NCBI GenBank assembly: GCA_002025645.1 | Contig: CP018783.1 | Coordinates: 310,001-374,000, forward strand | Reading direction: 5' to 3' | DNA from: Curtobacterium pusillum | GTDB taxonomy: Bacteria > Actinomycetota > Actinomycetes > Actinomycetales > Microbacteriaceae | DNA length: 64,000 nucleotides | Part shown: piece after piece, positions 8,451-16,777 of the stretch | Numbering within the stretch: position 1 is the first letter of the stretch | Layout of the letters: each line of letters begins with the position of its first letter | Notes under the pieces: generated by a model | What the model saw: the letters and a program-made list of their open reading frames with translations, nothing else | Told to the model about the DNA's origin: nothing | The model's database searches: none | Made by a program: the position numbers and the translations under genes

Positions 8451-9811
8451 GGTTCCTCCGCCGCCTCTCGATCAGCGCACGCATCACGCTCGGCAGCCTC
8501 GTCGTGGGCGCCGTGGTCCTCTCCGGGATCGCGGTCGTGCTGCACGTGCAGATCGAGCGGGCGACGATCGCGACCGACGAGTCCCTCGCCGCCGGGGACG
8601 CCGCGCCGTTCGTCTCCGACCTCCGCCACAACCCGGACGAGGCGCCGGATCGCCCCGCCGAGGACGTCCTGGTCGGGATCCGGACTGTCTCAGGTACGTG
8701 GCTCGTCGACTCGCTGCCGCGCGACGTCCGGGCATCACTGCCCTCCGGTGTCCCCGAGGACGAGGTCACGCTCCGCCTGCACACCGGGCACCGGCTCGTC
8801 ACCGTCGTCGGGGTGCCGGTCACGAACGAGGACGGCTCCTCCGTCGTCTGGGCGGCCCACGACGGCCGTGCCGGGCAGGAGACACTCGAGCGCGTGGACC
8901 GCTCGCTCGTCGTCGGGACGGTCCTGGCGCTCGTGGCGTTCGCGGCGACGGCCTGGCTGCTCTCGACGCTGGCCCTCCGACCCGTGGGGCGGATGCGGCG
9001 GACCGCCGAGGACCTGAGCGCCGGGACCGCGGGCGGCCACCTGCCGGTCGGGACCACGGACGACGAGCTCGCCGCCCTCGCCCGGACGCTCAACGCATTC
9101 ATCGACCGGCAGCGCGAGAACGCCGAGCGGGAGCGGCGGATGGTGTCCGATGCCAGTCACGAACTCCGGACACCGCTTGCCGCCCTGACCGCTCGGCTCG
9201 AACTCGCACACCGCTCGTCGGGCGACGCCGAGGCCCTCGAACGCGAGCTGCGCGGCGCCGAAGGGGACGCCGCGCGGTTGGTTGCGCTCGCGAACACGAT
9301 GCTCGAGCTCAGCCGGCTCGACGAGGACGGTCCCGCGCCGTCGACCCCGGCGGCCGCGCTCGTGACGGAGCTGATGGGCTCGATCGACCGGGCACGGGCG
9401 CTCGGCGGTGCCGTCGACCGGGACATCGACTTCACGGTGGCGCTCGACGCTCCCGACGAGCGGTACGCGCTCGAGCCCGCGGCGTTCACCCGGATCGTGG
9501 ACAACCTCGTCGCGAACGCGATCGCCGCCGGGGACGACGGCGGCGTGATCCGGGTGACGCTCACCCAGGACGCATCGCGCGCGCTCGAACTCACCGTCGT
9601 CGACGACGGTCACGGTGTCCCCGAGGACTTCCTGCCCCAGGCCTTCGAGCGGTTCGCCCGGGCGGACAGTGCGCGGCGTGCAGTGCTCGGTGGCAGCGGA
9701 CTCGGTCTGGCGCTCGTCCGCGGGATCGCCGAGCGCGCCGGCGGGTCGGCTTCGCTCCGGAACCGTGACGGGCGGGGCGCGATCGCCTCGGTCCGGATCC
9801 CCTTGCGCTGA
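8447..9811 (+). CDS. Sensor histidine kinase
   Basis: 454 residues. TM1 spans about 13-33 and TM2 about 155-176, with an extracytoplasmic sensor of about 120 residues between them. A HAMP domain (about 177-228) and the dimerisation/phosphoacceptor box DASHELRTPLAALTARLE (H238) follow. The ATPase domain shows N box RIVDNLVANAIAAGD, G1 VDDGHGVPEDF, F box QAFERFARAD and G2 GSGLGLALV. The sensor loop has no recognisable ligand motif. Cognate to the overlapping response regulator. Confidence 0.95.
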   Translation: MRFLRRLSISARITLGSLVVGAVVLSGIAVVLHVQIERATIATDESLAAGDAAPFVSDLRHNPDEAPDRPAEDVLVGIRTVSGTWLVDSLPRDVRASLPSGVPEDEVTLRLHTGHRLVTVVGVPVTNEDGSSVVWAAHDGRAGQETLERVDRSLVVGTVLALVAFAATAWLLSTLALRPVGRMRRTAEDLSAGTAGGHLPVGTTDDELAALARTLNAFIDRQRENAERERRMVSDASHELRTPLAALTARLELAHRSSGDAEALERELRGAEGDAARLVALANTMLELSRLDEDGPAPSTPAAALVTELMGSIDRARALGGAVDRDIDFTVALDAPDERYALEPAAFTRIVDNLVANAIAAGDDGGVIRVTLTQDASRALELTVVDDGHGVPEDFLPQAFERFARADSARRAVLGGSGLGLALVRGIAERAGGSASLRNRDGRGAIASVRIPLR

Positions 9812-9939
9812 CGCGGATCCGACGCCGGCGCCGATCACTCGAGGTCTCGAACGAAGCACACGTCCCGTTCCGGGTTGCTCCATAGGCCCGATGCCGATGC
9901 TGTGAGCCACCCGATCACATGCTGGAGAGGAACGAGACG

Positions 9940-11379
9940 ATGATCGACACCGCTCGCCCCACTGCTCGTCCCGTCCCGAGACCCACCGGAGACGACGAAC
10001 CCCTCGAAGTCGCGGCCCGTCGTCGCCGCCGAGCCGGACGCCGCCGCAACGCCGTCACCGACCTGCTCGGCATCGTCGCATGGGTCTCGGCAGCCGTGGC
10101 CGTCATGCTCTGGCTCGTGTCGCCCGGATCGCACACGGTCGTCGGGATCGGCGGCTGGCTCACCGACGCCGGAATCGTCGCCGGACTCGTCGCGACCGAC
10201 CTCGTCCTCGTGATGCTCGTCCTCGCCGCACGGGTGCCGCTCATCGACCGGACCTTCGGCCAGGACAACGCCATCGCGGTGCACCGGTCACTCGGGAAGC
10301 CCGTGCTGTACCTGCTGCTCGCGCACGGAGCGCTCCTGACCCTCGGGTACGGTGCCTCGGCAGGCACCGGGCCGATCGCCGAGACGATCGCGCTCTTCTC
10401 CACGCCGGACATGCCGCTGGCCTACCTCGGACTCGGACTGTTCATCGCCGTGGTGGTGTCCTCGCTCGTCGCCGTCCGACGCCGACTGCCCTACGAGGCC
10501 TGGCACGTCATCCACCTCCTCAGCTACGCCGCAGTGCTCGTCGCGCTGCCGCACATGCTCAGCGTCGGCAGCGTCCTCGCGCAGGGCACGTGGCAGCGGG
10601 TCTACTGGATCGCGCTCTACGTCCTGGCCCTCGGCCTGATCGCCCTGTACCGGTTCGCGCTGCCCCTCGTCGTGACCTTCCGTCACCGCATCCGTGTGGT
10701 CGGCGTGGAGCCCATCGCACCGGGCGTCGTGTCGATCCACCTCGCCGGACGCGACCTCGACCGACTCGGGACCGAGGGCGGGCAGTACGGGGTGTGGCGC
10801 TTCTGGACCGCGCGGACCTGGTGGCACGCCCACCCGGTGTCGTTCTCTGCCGTCCCCGGCCGGGATCGTGCCCGGATCACGGTGCGTGACCTCGGCGCCG
10901 GCTCCGCGCGTCTCGGCCGGATCACCCCGGGCGCGTTCGTCTCCCTCGAGGGCCCGTACGGCCTGTTCACCAGCCGGGCTCGGACCGCTCCCTACCTCGC
11001 CCTCGTCGCCTCCGGCATCGGGATCACCCCCGTGCGGTCGCTGCTCGAGGACACCGACCTCCGGCCCGGTGAAGCGACCGTCCTGCTGCGCGGGACGGAC
11101 GCCGACCAGCAGTACCTCTGGCACGAGACGGCGGATCTCGCCGCGGCGACCGGCAGCCGCCTGTACGCCATGGTCGGTCACCGTGCACGATCGCGCGAGA
11201 GCTGGATGACCGAGGAGGACGTCCGACGGGGCGTCACCCTCCGGTCCGTGTTCCCCCGCCTGCTCGAGTCCGACCTGTACGTGTGCGGGCCGCGTGCCTG
11301 GTCCGACCTCGTCGTCCGCGAAGCACGGCTCGCGGGCGTCCCCGAGCACCAGATCCACCAGGAGCGGTTCGAGTCATGA
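9940..11379 (+). CDS. Ferric-reductase-like transmembrane flavoprotein (FAD/NAD oxidoreductase)
   Basis: 479 residues. An N-terminal cytosolic arm is followed by about six membrane helices (55-240). Two of these carry His residues in positions typical of haem ligands (AVHRSLGKPVLYLLLAHGAL and YEAWHVIHLLSYAAVLVALP). A ferredoxin-reductase-like FAD domain follows (WWHAHPVSFSAVPGRDRARI) and then an NAD(P) domain (LVASGIGITPVRSLLED, DLYVCGPRAW). It would carry electrons from NAD(P)H across the membrane. The ATG at 9940 follows GGAGAGG; an upstream ATG at 9919 lacks a site. The stop overlaps the FMN-binding gene, and with ApbE downstream this is a flavinylation-linked electron-transfer operon. Confidence 0.9.
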   Translation: MIDTARPTARPVPRPTGDDEPLEVAARRRRRAGRRRNAVTDLLGIVAWVSAAVAVMLWLVSPGSHTVVGIGGWLTDAGIVAGLVATDLVLVMLVLAARVPLIDRTFGQDNAIAVHRSLGKPVLYLLLAHGALLTLGYGASAGTGPIAETIALFSTPDMPLAYLGLGLFIAVVVSSLVAVRRRLPYEAWHVIHLLSYAAVLVALPHMLSVGSVLAQGTWQRVYWIALYVLALGLIALYRFALPLVVTFRHRIRVVGVEPIAPGVVSIHLAGRDLDRLGTEGGQYGVWRFWTARTWWHAHPVSFSAVPGRDRARITVRDLGAGSARLGRITPGAFVSLEGPYGLFTSRARTAPYLALVASGIGITPVRSLLEDTDLRPGEATVLLRGTDADQQYLWHETADLAAATGSRLYAMVGHRARSRESWMTEEDVRRGVTLRSVFPRLLESDLYVCGPRAWSDLVVREARLAGVPEHQIHQERFES

Positions 11380-11855
11380 GAGCACGCATCATCGCCGGCG
11401 GGGTCGTCTCGTCGATCGCGGTCCTGGTCATCGGGTGGCAGCTCGGCGGCCAGCCCGCGGTGACCGCTCCGACCCAGCAGAGCACGACGTCCGGTTCCGG
11501 CACGACCGGCACCGGGTCGACGAGCGGCGGGACCAGCAGTGGGACCACCGGCGCCGGCACCACCGGTGGATCGTCCGCCTCCGGCACCTTCGCCGGCGAC
11601 ACGACCCAGACCCGGTACGGACCGGTGCAGGTCCAGATCACCGTCGCGAACGGGAAGATCACCGACGTCACCGCGCTGCAGCTCACGAACAGCGACGGTC
11701 GGTCGGTGCAGATCAGCCAGCAGGCCGCCCCGATCCTCCGCCAGGAGGCACTGCAAGCGCAGTCAGCGCAGATCCAGTCCGTCAGCGGTGCGACCTTCAC
11801 CAGCGAGGGCTACACGACGTCCCTCCAGTCAGCGATCGACAAGGCTGGACTGTGA
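11376..11855 (+). CDS. Exported FMN-binding domain protein (flavinylation target)
   Basis: 159 residues: a membrane anchor or signal segment (6-22), a Ser/Thr/Gly-rich spacer (30-75) and an FMN-binding domain (78-159). The flavinylation motif SGAT at 137-140 (QSVSGATFTSEGY) provides T140 as the expected site where ApbE attaches FMN through a phosphodiester bond. The role is an extracytoplasmic one-subunit flavin electron carrier fed by the membrane reductase upstream. ATGA overlap with the upstream gene and GTGA overlap with apbE downstream. Confidence 0.9.
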   Translation: MRARIIAGGVVSSIAVLVIGWQLGGQPAVTAPTQQSTTSGSGTTGTGSTSGGTSSGTTGAGTTGGSSASGTFAGDTTQTRYGPVQVQITVANGKITDVTALQLTNSDGRSVQISQQAAPILRQEALQAQSAQIQSVSGATFTSEGYTTSLQSAIDKAGL

Positions 11856-12601
11856 GCGGCGTCGCCACCTTCGAGACGATGGGCACCGTCGTGAGTCTCC
11901 GGGGTGCGACCGCGGAGGCCGCGTCAGCGGTGCGCGCCGTGTTCGCCGGCTACGACCACCGGTACAGCCTGTACGACTCGTCGTCGGTCCTCAGCCGCGT
12001 CGCGGACGGTTCGCTCCGGCTCGCGGACACCCCGTCCGAGGTGCGCGACGTCTACGCACTCGCGCTCGACTGGCGGGAGCGGACCGGTGGAGCGTTCACC
12101 CCGCACCGTCCCGACGGGGTGATCGACCTCTCGGGCGTCGTCAAGGCCCTCGCGATCCGCGACGCCGGCGCAGTCCTCGACGGCACGAGCGGCGACGGCG
12201 ACTGGATGATCAGCGCTGGGGGAGACGTCCTCGTCCGCGGTCACCACCGCGCAGACGACCCCTGGAGCGTCGGCGTCGTCGACCCGTCGCGCCGGGACAC
12301 AGTCGTCGGCATCGTCCGGCTCGAGGCACCCCGTCGGGCGGTGGCGACCTCCGGCACCGCCGAACGCGGCGAACACATCTGGCGCCGAGCTGCCACGACC
12401 TTCGTCCAGGCGACCGTCATCGCCGACGACATCGTCACGGCGGACGTCCTGGCGACGGCGGTGGTCGCCGGAGACGCGGAGGACCTCCGGAGGCTCACGA
12501 GCGACACCGGCGTCGACGTGCTCGCCTTCGGCGCCGACGGCACTGTCTGGGCGACTCCCGGCGCGTCCGACACCGTCCGACAGGTCCCTACGGTCACCTG
12601 A
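11852..12601 (+). CDS. apbE: FAD:protein FMN transferase (ApbE family)
   Basis: 249 residues, shorter than classical ApbE (about 320) and without a signal peptide, as in many actinobacterial members. Family landmarks are ETMGTVVSLRG at the N terminus, the DLSGVVKALAI motif (usual form DLGGIAKGYA), AGGDVLVRG, ATSGTAERGEHIWR, and the metal-binding VTADVLATAVV near the end. The reaction is transfer of FMN from FAD to a Thr in the SGAT motif of the neighbouring protein. The GTG start overlaps the preceding stop as GTGA. Convergent with the cupin gene. Confidence 0.88.
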   Translation: MSGVATFETMGTVVSLRGATAEAASAVRAVFAGYDHRYSLYDSSSVLSRVADGSLRLADTPSEVRDVYALALDWRERTGGAFTPHRPDGVIDLSGVVKALAIRDAGAVLDGTSGDGDWMISAGGDVLVRGHHRADDPWSVGVVDPSRRDTVVGIVRLEAPRRAVATSGTAERGEHIWRRAATTFVQATVIADDIVTADVLATAVVAGDAEDLRRLTSDTGVDVLAFGADGTVWATPGASDTVRQVPTVT

Positions 12602-12632
12602 TCGGTGGCGCCCGGCCGACGAAGGGCGCCGC

Positions 12633-12992
12633 TCAGCCCTGACGCGGCCCCGGCCCGAGCACGGTCGGGTCCGGGTCCTCGACAGGCGCGTCCAGGAGCT
12701 CCACGAGGATCGTGTGGGTCGGCGTGGATCCGGTGTTGCGACCGCTGTGCCGCTGGGCCGGGAGCCACACCGCGGTTCCGCCGGGCAGTGCCACGTCGAG
12801 CTCCCGCCCGTCGGCCACGAGACGGCGATCGAACCCCGTCAGCGTGACCATGACGCTCGCCGGGTGTCGATGGACGTGGGTCTCGTCGCCGGGCACGTCG
12901 GTGTACTCGAGCACTCGGACGTGGTCGTTCTCCCAGAGCAGCCGGTAGTGCCCGGGGTCGGTCCGCAGGGGATCGTCGTCGGTCTGCATCAT
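12633..12992 (-). CDS. Small cupin-domain protein
   Basis: 119 residues forming a single cupin barrel. The first motif is HVHRHPASVMVTLTG with two His residues; the second is GTAVWLPAQRHSGRNTG with one more His, the expected metal ligands. Substrate unknown. The ATG at 12992 has GAGGAGG upstream and is preferred over longer frames. The 292 bases between here and 13284 hold no recognisable gene, only a short TTCGAC/GTCGAA inverted repeat near 13130. Confidence 0.75.
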   Translation of the reverse strand: MMQTDDDPLRTDPGHYRLLWENDHVRVLEYTDVPGDETHVHRHPASVMVTLTGFDRRLVADGRELDVALPGGTAVWLPAQRHSGRNTGSTPTHTILVELLDAPVEDPDPTVLGPGPRQG

Positions 12993-13284
12993 CGCGCTCG
13001 CCTCCTCGACGGGGTGGTGCAGACTCATCCTCGTCCGGTTGTGCCGGCGTGCACCTGCGAGATCCAGAACGCGATGCGGACGCCCGATCGGGGCAGGGTC
13101 GGGATGCCATGGGCTCGTGTCGCGTTCGACCAACGAAGAGTGTCGAATCAGTCGAGCAAGGTTGCTCCGACAGCGCACCCAGATCGTGTTCTCAGTCGTT
13201 CGTGGTCGGTCGCGAGCTTTCCCGTGCCACGTGGGCGCGGTCACCCCCGACCGCGGGTGTGGCGGGCGGAGTACGCGTCGGTCG

Positions 13285-13671
13285 TCAGCTCAGTTGGTGG
13301 CTGATCGGGCCGTTGTCGACGTAGATGCGCTGGTCGGTGATCTTGTCGTCGTGGAGGGTGAAGATCGAGCAGGCGGTGATCGTGGTGGTTGTGCCGTCGC
13401 GGAAGGTCCAGACGCTGTCGACTTCGAAGATGACCACGCCGTTGTCTTCTTGCCACACGTTGACCAGCGGGTGCGCCAGCGATTCGACCTTGCTGAGGGT
13501 GTCGATCATCTGTTGACGGACGGCGTCACGGCCGGTGACGACGGGCGCGCCCGCGAAGGTCAGGGTGATGTCGTCGGCGTAGTGGGCCGCGAAGCGATCG
13601 CTGTCCTTTGCCTCCATCGCGGCGAAGTAGTCGGTGAGCAGGTCGATCGTGTGCTGGGTGGCGCTGGGCAT
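13285..13671 (-). CDS. SnoaL-like / NTF2-fold protein
   Basis: 128 residues. The pattern TIDLLTDYFAAMEAKDSDRF, HYADDITLTFAGAPVVTGRD and the C-terminal strand region (FTLHDDKITDQRIYVDNG) match the cone-shaped NTF2/SnoaL-like fold. Such proteins are small-molecule binding domains or isomerases; no specific activity can be assigned. The start follows AAGGA. It lies downstream of the aldo/keto reductase on the same strand (52 bases), so the two may be co-transcribed. Confidence 0.75.
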   Translation of the reverse strand: MPSATQHTIDLLTDYFAAMEAKDSDRFAAHYADDITLTFAGAPVVTGRDAVRQQMIDTLSKVESLAHPLVNVWQEDNGVVIFEVDSVWTFRDGTTTTITACSIFTLHDDKITDQRIYVDNGPISHQLS

Positions 13672-13723
13672 GGAGAACGTCCTTCGGTACTACTCGTGAT
13701 GCTGGGGGGCGAGCGGGTGTGTG

Positions 13724-14728
13724 TCAGGCGGGGCCGTCGCCCGCTCGGTGGAGGAATGCGGGGTCTTGCGCGCTGAGGGCAGTGAGCGTCTCGAGCTGCT
13801 CAGGGTTGAGCTCGATGTCGGCGGCCGTCGCGTTCGCGCGGAGCTCGTTGGGGGTTTCCGGGCCGACGATGACGGATGCCACTGCTGGGCGGGACAGCAG
13901 CCATGCGAGGGACACCTGGTAGGGGTGCAGTCCCCAAGAGCGGCTGAGAGGGTCGACCTCGCGGGCGATCGTGATCTCGTGGTCCGGGAACCCTGGTTGG
14001 CCGAATCGCTGGTCGCCGGAGACGGAACGGTCGAGGACGGCGAGGTCCGCGAGGAGCCCACCGTGCAGGGGGGCGTACGGGACGATGGAGACGCCGAACT
14101 GTGTGCAGGCGGCTGCGAGCTCACGTTCCGCGGCGCGGTCGATGAGGTTGTACTTCACCTCGGCGACCACAGGTGCGTGCAGCCGTCGGTCGTCGGCGAT
14201 CCAGAGGGCGTGGGTGTGCTGCCAGGCAGGGTGGTTGGACAAGCCGACGGCGCGGATCTTGCCCTGCCGGATGAGGTCGTCGTAGACGGAGAGTGTCTCG
14301 TCGAGCGGAGTGTCCGGGTCCGGGTCGTGGGCGTAGTACACGTCGATGTAGTCGGTCTCGAGGCGGCGGAGACTGGTCTCGACCTGACGGATGATGTGCC
14401 GGCGCGACAGGCCGCGCTGGTTCACGTCGTGGCCGACGATGCCGTTCGACTTGGTCGCGATGACCATGTTGTCGCGACGGCCGCGCAGCGCCCGTCCGAG
14501 GATCTGCTCCGCCGATTCCCGGTCGGAAGCGGGAGGAGCGCCGGGACGGTCGAAGACGGGCATGTTCCCGTAGACGTCGGCGGTGTCGATGAAGTTGATG
14601 CCGAGCTCCTGCGCCGTGCCGACGACATGGTCAGCGTCCTGCGCGGTCGGGGCGACGCCGAAGGTGGCGGTTCCGAGGCAGATGCGGGACACCTTCATAC
14701 CGGTGCGTCCGAGGACGGAGTACTGCAT
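13724..14728 (-). CDS. Aldo/keto reductase
   Basis: 334 residues, a TIM-barrel NADPH-dependent reductase. The catalytic tetrad is visible as Asp and Tyr in FIDTADVYG, Lys in MVIATKSN and His in DVYYAHDPD. The N terminus MQYSVLGRTGMKVSRICLG is typical of the YajO/Tas subgroup. It diverges from the SDR gene, and the 158-base gap carries a sequence motif also present in the operator of the nearby XRE regulator. Physiological substrate unknown. Confidence 0.92.
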   Translation of the reverse strand: MQYSVLGRTGMKVSRICLGTATFGVAPTAQDADHVVGTAQELGINFIDTADVYGNMPVFDRPGAPPASDRESAEQILGRALRGRRDNMVIATKSNGIVGHDVNQRGLSRRHIIRQVETSLRRLETDYIDVYYAHDPDPDTPLDETLSVYDDLIRQGKIRAVGLSNHPAWQHTHALWIADDRRLHAPVVAEVKYNLIDRAAERELAAACTQFGVSIVPYAPLHGGLLADLAVLDRSVSGDQRFGQPGFPDHEITIAREVDPLSRSWGLHPYQVSLAWLLSRPAVASVIVGPETPNELRANATAADIELNPEQLETLTALSAQDPAFLHRAGDGPA

Positions 14729-14846
14729 CGTGGATTCGCTTCCCGGAGCGCTTGCGCACTCCTCTGTGCCGGGACGGGTGTGCCGGCGAGGGGCGCCGTC
14801 GGGGTTCGTGCAGTGACGTTACGGCGGCGCGCGTCAAGTTGCGATG

Positions 14847-14860
14847 CCCTCTCAGGGCAC
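14847..14860. promoter_or_regulatory. Candidate XRE-regulator site between AKR and SDR genes
   Basis: CCCTCTCAGGGCAC matches 13 of 14 bases of the left arm region of the palindromic operator at 16545-16558 (CCCTCTCAAGGCAC). It lies 40 bases before the SDR start and 119 before the AKR start. Common control by the XRE/MmyB regulator at 15628-16506 is inferred from this sharing. Confidence 0.4.
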
Positions 14861-14886
14861 CGGTACCGATGCCGGAGCGGTGCACG

Positions 14887-15627
14887 ATGACTGGCATGGC
14901 ACGCATCTTGATCACCGGTTCCACTGACGGGCTCGGGCGAGCGACTGCGGAGACGTTGCTCCGCGAGGGGCACGACGTCATCGTGCACGCCCGCTCCGCT
15001 CGTCGCGCTGCGGCAGTCGCGGATCTCACCGGGCGCGGCGCTGACCTCGTCGTGGCGGACTTCGCCAACCGCGATGAGGTGCTCGCTGCGGCGGAGCAGC
15101 TGCAGGCCGGGGCACCCATCGACGGCGTCATCCACAACGCCGGCGTCATCTCTGGCGCTGCGGTCATCCCCGTGAACGTCGTGGCGCCGTACTTGCTCAC
15201 GGTGTTGCTGCAGAGCCCGAGCCGGCACGTCTACCTCAGCAGCAGCATGCACCGTGGCGGCACCGCCCGGCTCGCCGGCGTGGACTGGGAGGGCGGTTCG
15301 TCGTCGAGCAGCTACTCGGACAGCAAGTTGTTCGTCACAGCGTTCGCTGCAGCGGTCGCGGATCGCTGGCCGGACGTGCAGGCGAACGCGGTCGACCCGG
15401 GATGGGTGCCGACGAAGATGGGAGGCGCCGGCGCATCGGATGATCTGGAGCTCGGCCACCGCACGCAGGAACGCCTGATCGGTGATCCAGAGGCTCCGGT
15501 CAACGGCGGCTACTGGTTCCATGACCGGCAGCACGACCCACATCCAGCGGTCAGAGACCCGCAGTTCCAGAACGAACTGCTGCGCGCGCTCGAGGCGGCG
15601 ACCGGTGTCGCGTTCCCAGAACGCTGA
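14887..15627 (+). CDS. Short-chain dehydrogenase/reductase
   Basis: 246 residues. The cofactor loop TGSTDGLGRATAE (GxxxGxG) is followed by NAG in VIHNAGVISG. The catalytic Ser is in YLSSSMHRGG, and the YxxxK pair in SSYSDSKLF. The C-terminal part (DPGWVPTKMGG...GGYWFHD) resembles classical SDRs acting on small carbonyl compounds. Start chosen at 14887, 9 bases after GGAG; ATG at 14896 is the alternative. Its stop codon abuts the stop of the convergent regulator with no gap at all. Confidence 0.9.
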   Translation: MTGMARILITGSTDGLGRATAETLLREGHDVIVHARSARRAAAVADLTGRGADLVVADFANRDEVLAAAEQLQAGAPIDGVIHNAGVISGAAVIPVNVVAPYLLTVLLQSPSRHVYLSSSMHRGGTARLAGVDWEGGSSSSSYSDSKLFVTAFAAAVADRWPDVQANAVDPGWVPTKMGGAGASDDLELGHRTQERLIGDPEAPVNGGYWFHDRQHDPHPAVRDPQFQNELLRALEAATGVAFPER

Positions 15628-16506
15628 TCAGTCGACTCCCGCGGCGGTGCCAGTCGGTGCGGCAGCCCACGATGCCAGCAACGCGAGCCGTTCCGCGGTC
15701 GGGGTTCCGGGTTCCGCGGTGTAGACCATGAGGACCGTGCCGGGGTCGGCGGTGATCATCAGCTCTTCGTAGAACAGCACCAGTTCTCCCACCTCGGGGT
15801 GGTGGAAACGCTTCGTGCCGGAGCCGTGGGATCGAACGTCATGTGCACTCCACAGGCGTCGGAACACGTCGCTGCGAGTGGAGAGCTCCCCGACGAGTTC
15901 CTGCAGCTCGGTGTCGTGCGGGTCCCGTCCCGCTTCGGCGCGCATCACCGCGACGCACATCTCGGAGAAGAGGTCCCAGTCGGGGTAGAAGTCTCGAGAT
16001 GCCGGGTCGAGGAACTGGAACCGGGCGAGGTTGGGAGTGCCGGTTCCATCACCGATGACGGGTGTGTAGAAGGCTTTCGCGAGCTGGTTGGTGGCGAGGA
16101 GGTTCTGCCGTTGGTCACGGACGACCGCGATACCGTCGTGGATGGTGCTGAGGACCTGCTGGATGCTCTGTCGTTGGGCGGCACGCGGGGAGCGTCGTCC
16201 TCGGGGCCGAGCGGCGAGGGTGTTGCCGTCCGCGGCGCGAGCGAGATCGAACAGGTGGCTCCGCTCGGGTTCCGTCAGCTGCAGTGCACGCGCGAGCGCT
16301 TCGAGTACCGCCGTCGACGCGCCCGCGATCTGTCCGCGTTCGATGCGGCCGTAGTACTCCACGCTCAGGCCCGCCAGCGCGGCGACTTCGCCGCGGCGCA
16401 GCCCGGCGACGCGGCGCCGTCCGCCGCCGGGCAGGCCAGCCTGCTCCGGCGCCAGGCGTGCACGCCGTGACATCAGGAACTCGCGCACTTCCGTCTTGTT
16501 GTCCAC
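15628..16506 (-). CDS. XRE-family regulator with MmyB-like ligand domain
   Basis: 292 residues. An N-terminal HTH (about 18-75; RRVAGLRRGEVAALAGLSVE, YYGRIERG) is followed by an MmyB-like, PAS-related domain (about 105-285; DGIAVVRDQRQNLLATNQLA, PDWDLFSEMCVAVMRAEAGR, KRFHHPEVGELVLFYEEL). Such regulators usually control an adjacent SDR, AKR or transporter gene and may sense a fatty acid or other small lipid. The GTG start has no Shine-Dalgarno but a TACCCT hexamer six bases upstream, so the mRNA may be leaderless. A strong palindrome at 16545-16570 lies just upstream. Confidence 0.88.
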   Translation of the reverse strand: MDNKTEVREFLMSRRARLAPEQAGLPGGGRRRVAGLRRGEVAALAGLSVEYYGRIERGQIAGASTAVLEALARALQLTEPERSHLFDLARAADGNTLAARPRGRRSPRAAQRQSIQQVLSTIHDGIAVVRDQRQNLLATNQLAKAFYTPVIGDGTGTPNLARFQFLDPASRDFYPDWDLFSEMCVAVMRAEAGRDPHDTELQELVGELSTRSDVFRRLWSAHDVRSHGSGTKRFHHPEVGELVLFYEELMITADPGTVLMVYTAEPGTPTAERLALLASWAAAPTGTAAGVD

Positions 16507-16544
16507 GCCGTCAGGGTACGGCGGGTCACCGCCTCGGAGACGTT

Positions 16545-16570
16545 CCCTCTCAAGGCACGTCTTGACAGGG
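16545..16570. promoter_or_regulatory. Palindromic operator between XRE regulator and MFS exporter
   Basis: CCCTCTCAAG-N6-CTTGACAGGG: 10-base arms with a single mismatch around a 6-base centre. It lies 39 bases upstream of the regulator GTG and about 200 upstream of the MFS start. The right arm includes TTGACA, which would suit a plus-strand -35 box. Probably the autoregulatory operator. A related half occurs at 14847. Confidence 0.6.
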
Positions 16571-16777
16571 CGTCGCTCCGACCGCGACGCGGTGGTGTCG
16601 TAGTTGGTGCGGGGCTTCACCCCGCGTCCGACAACGGCCCGTCAGCCAGCGACACGAGCACTGCAACACGCTCAGAGCGGACTGATGGTCCGCGTCTTCT
16701 CAGACCGGTGCACCGCTGGCGCCGTCCCCCAACTGCGCCAGCGCTGCGCCACCCAACGACCCTGTCAGGAGTACCCG

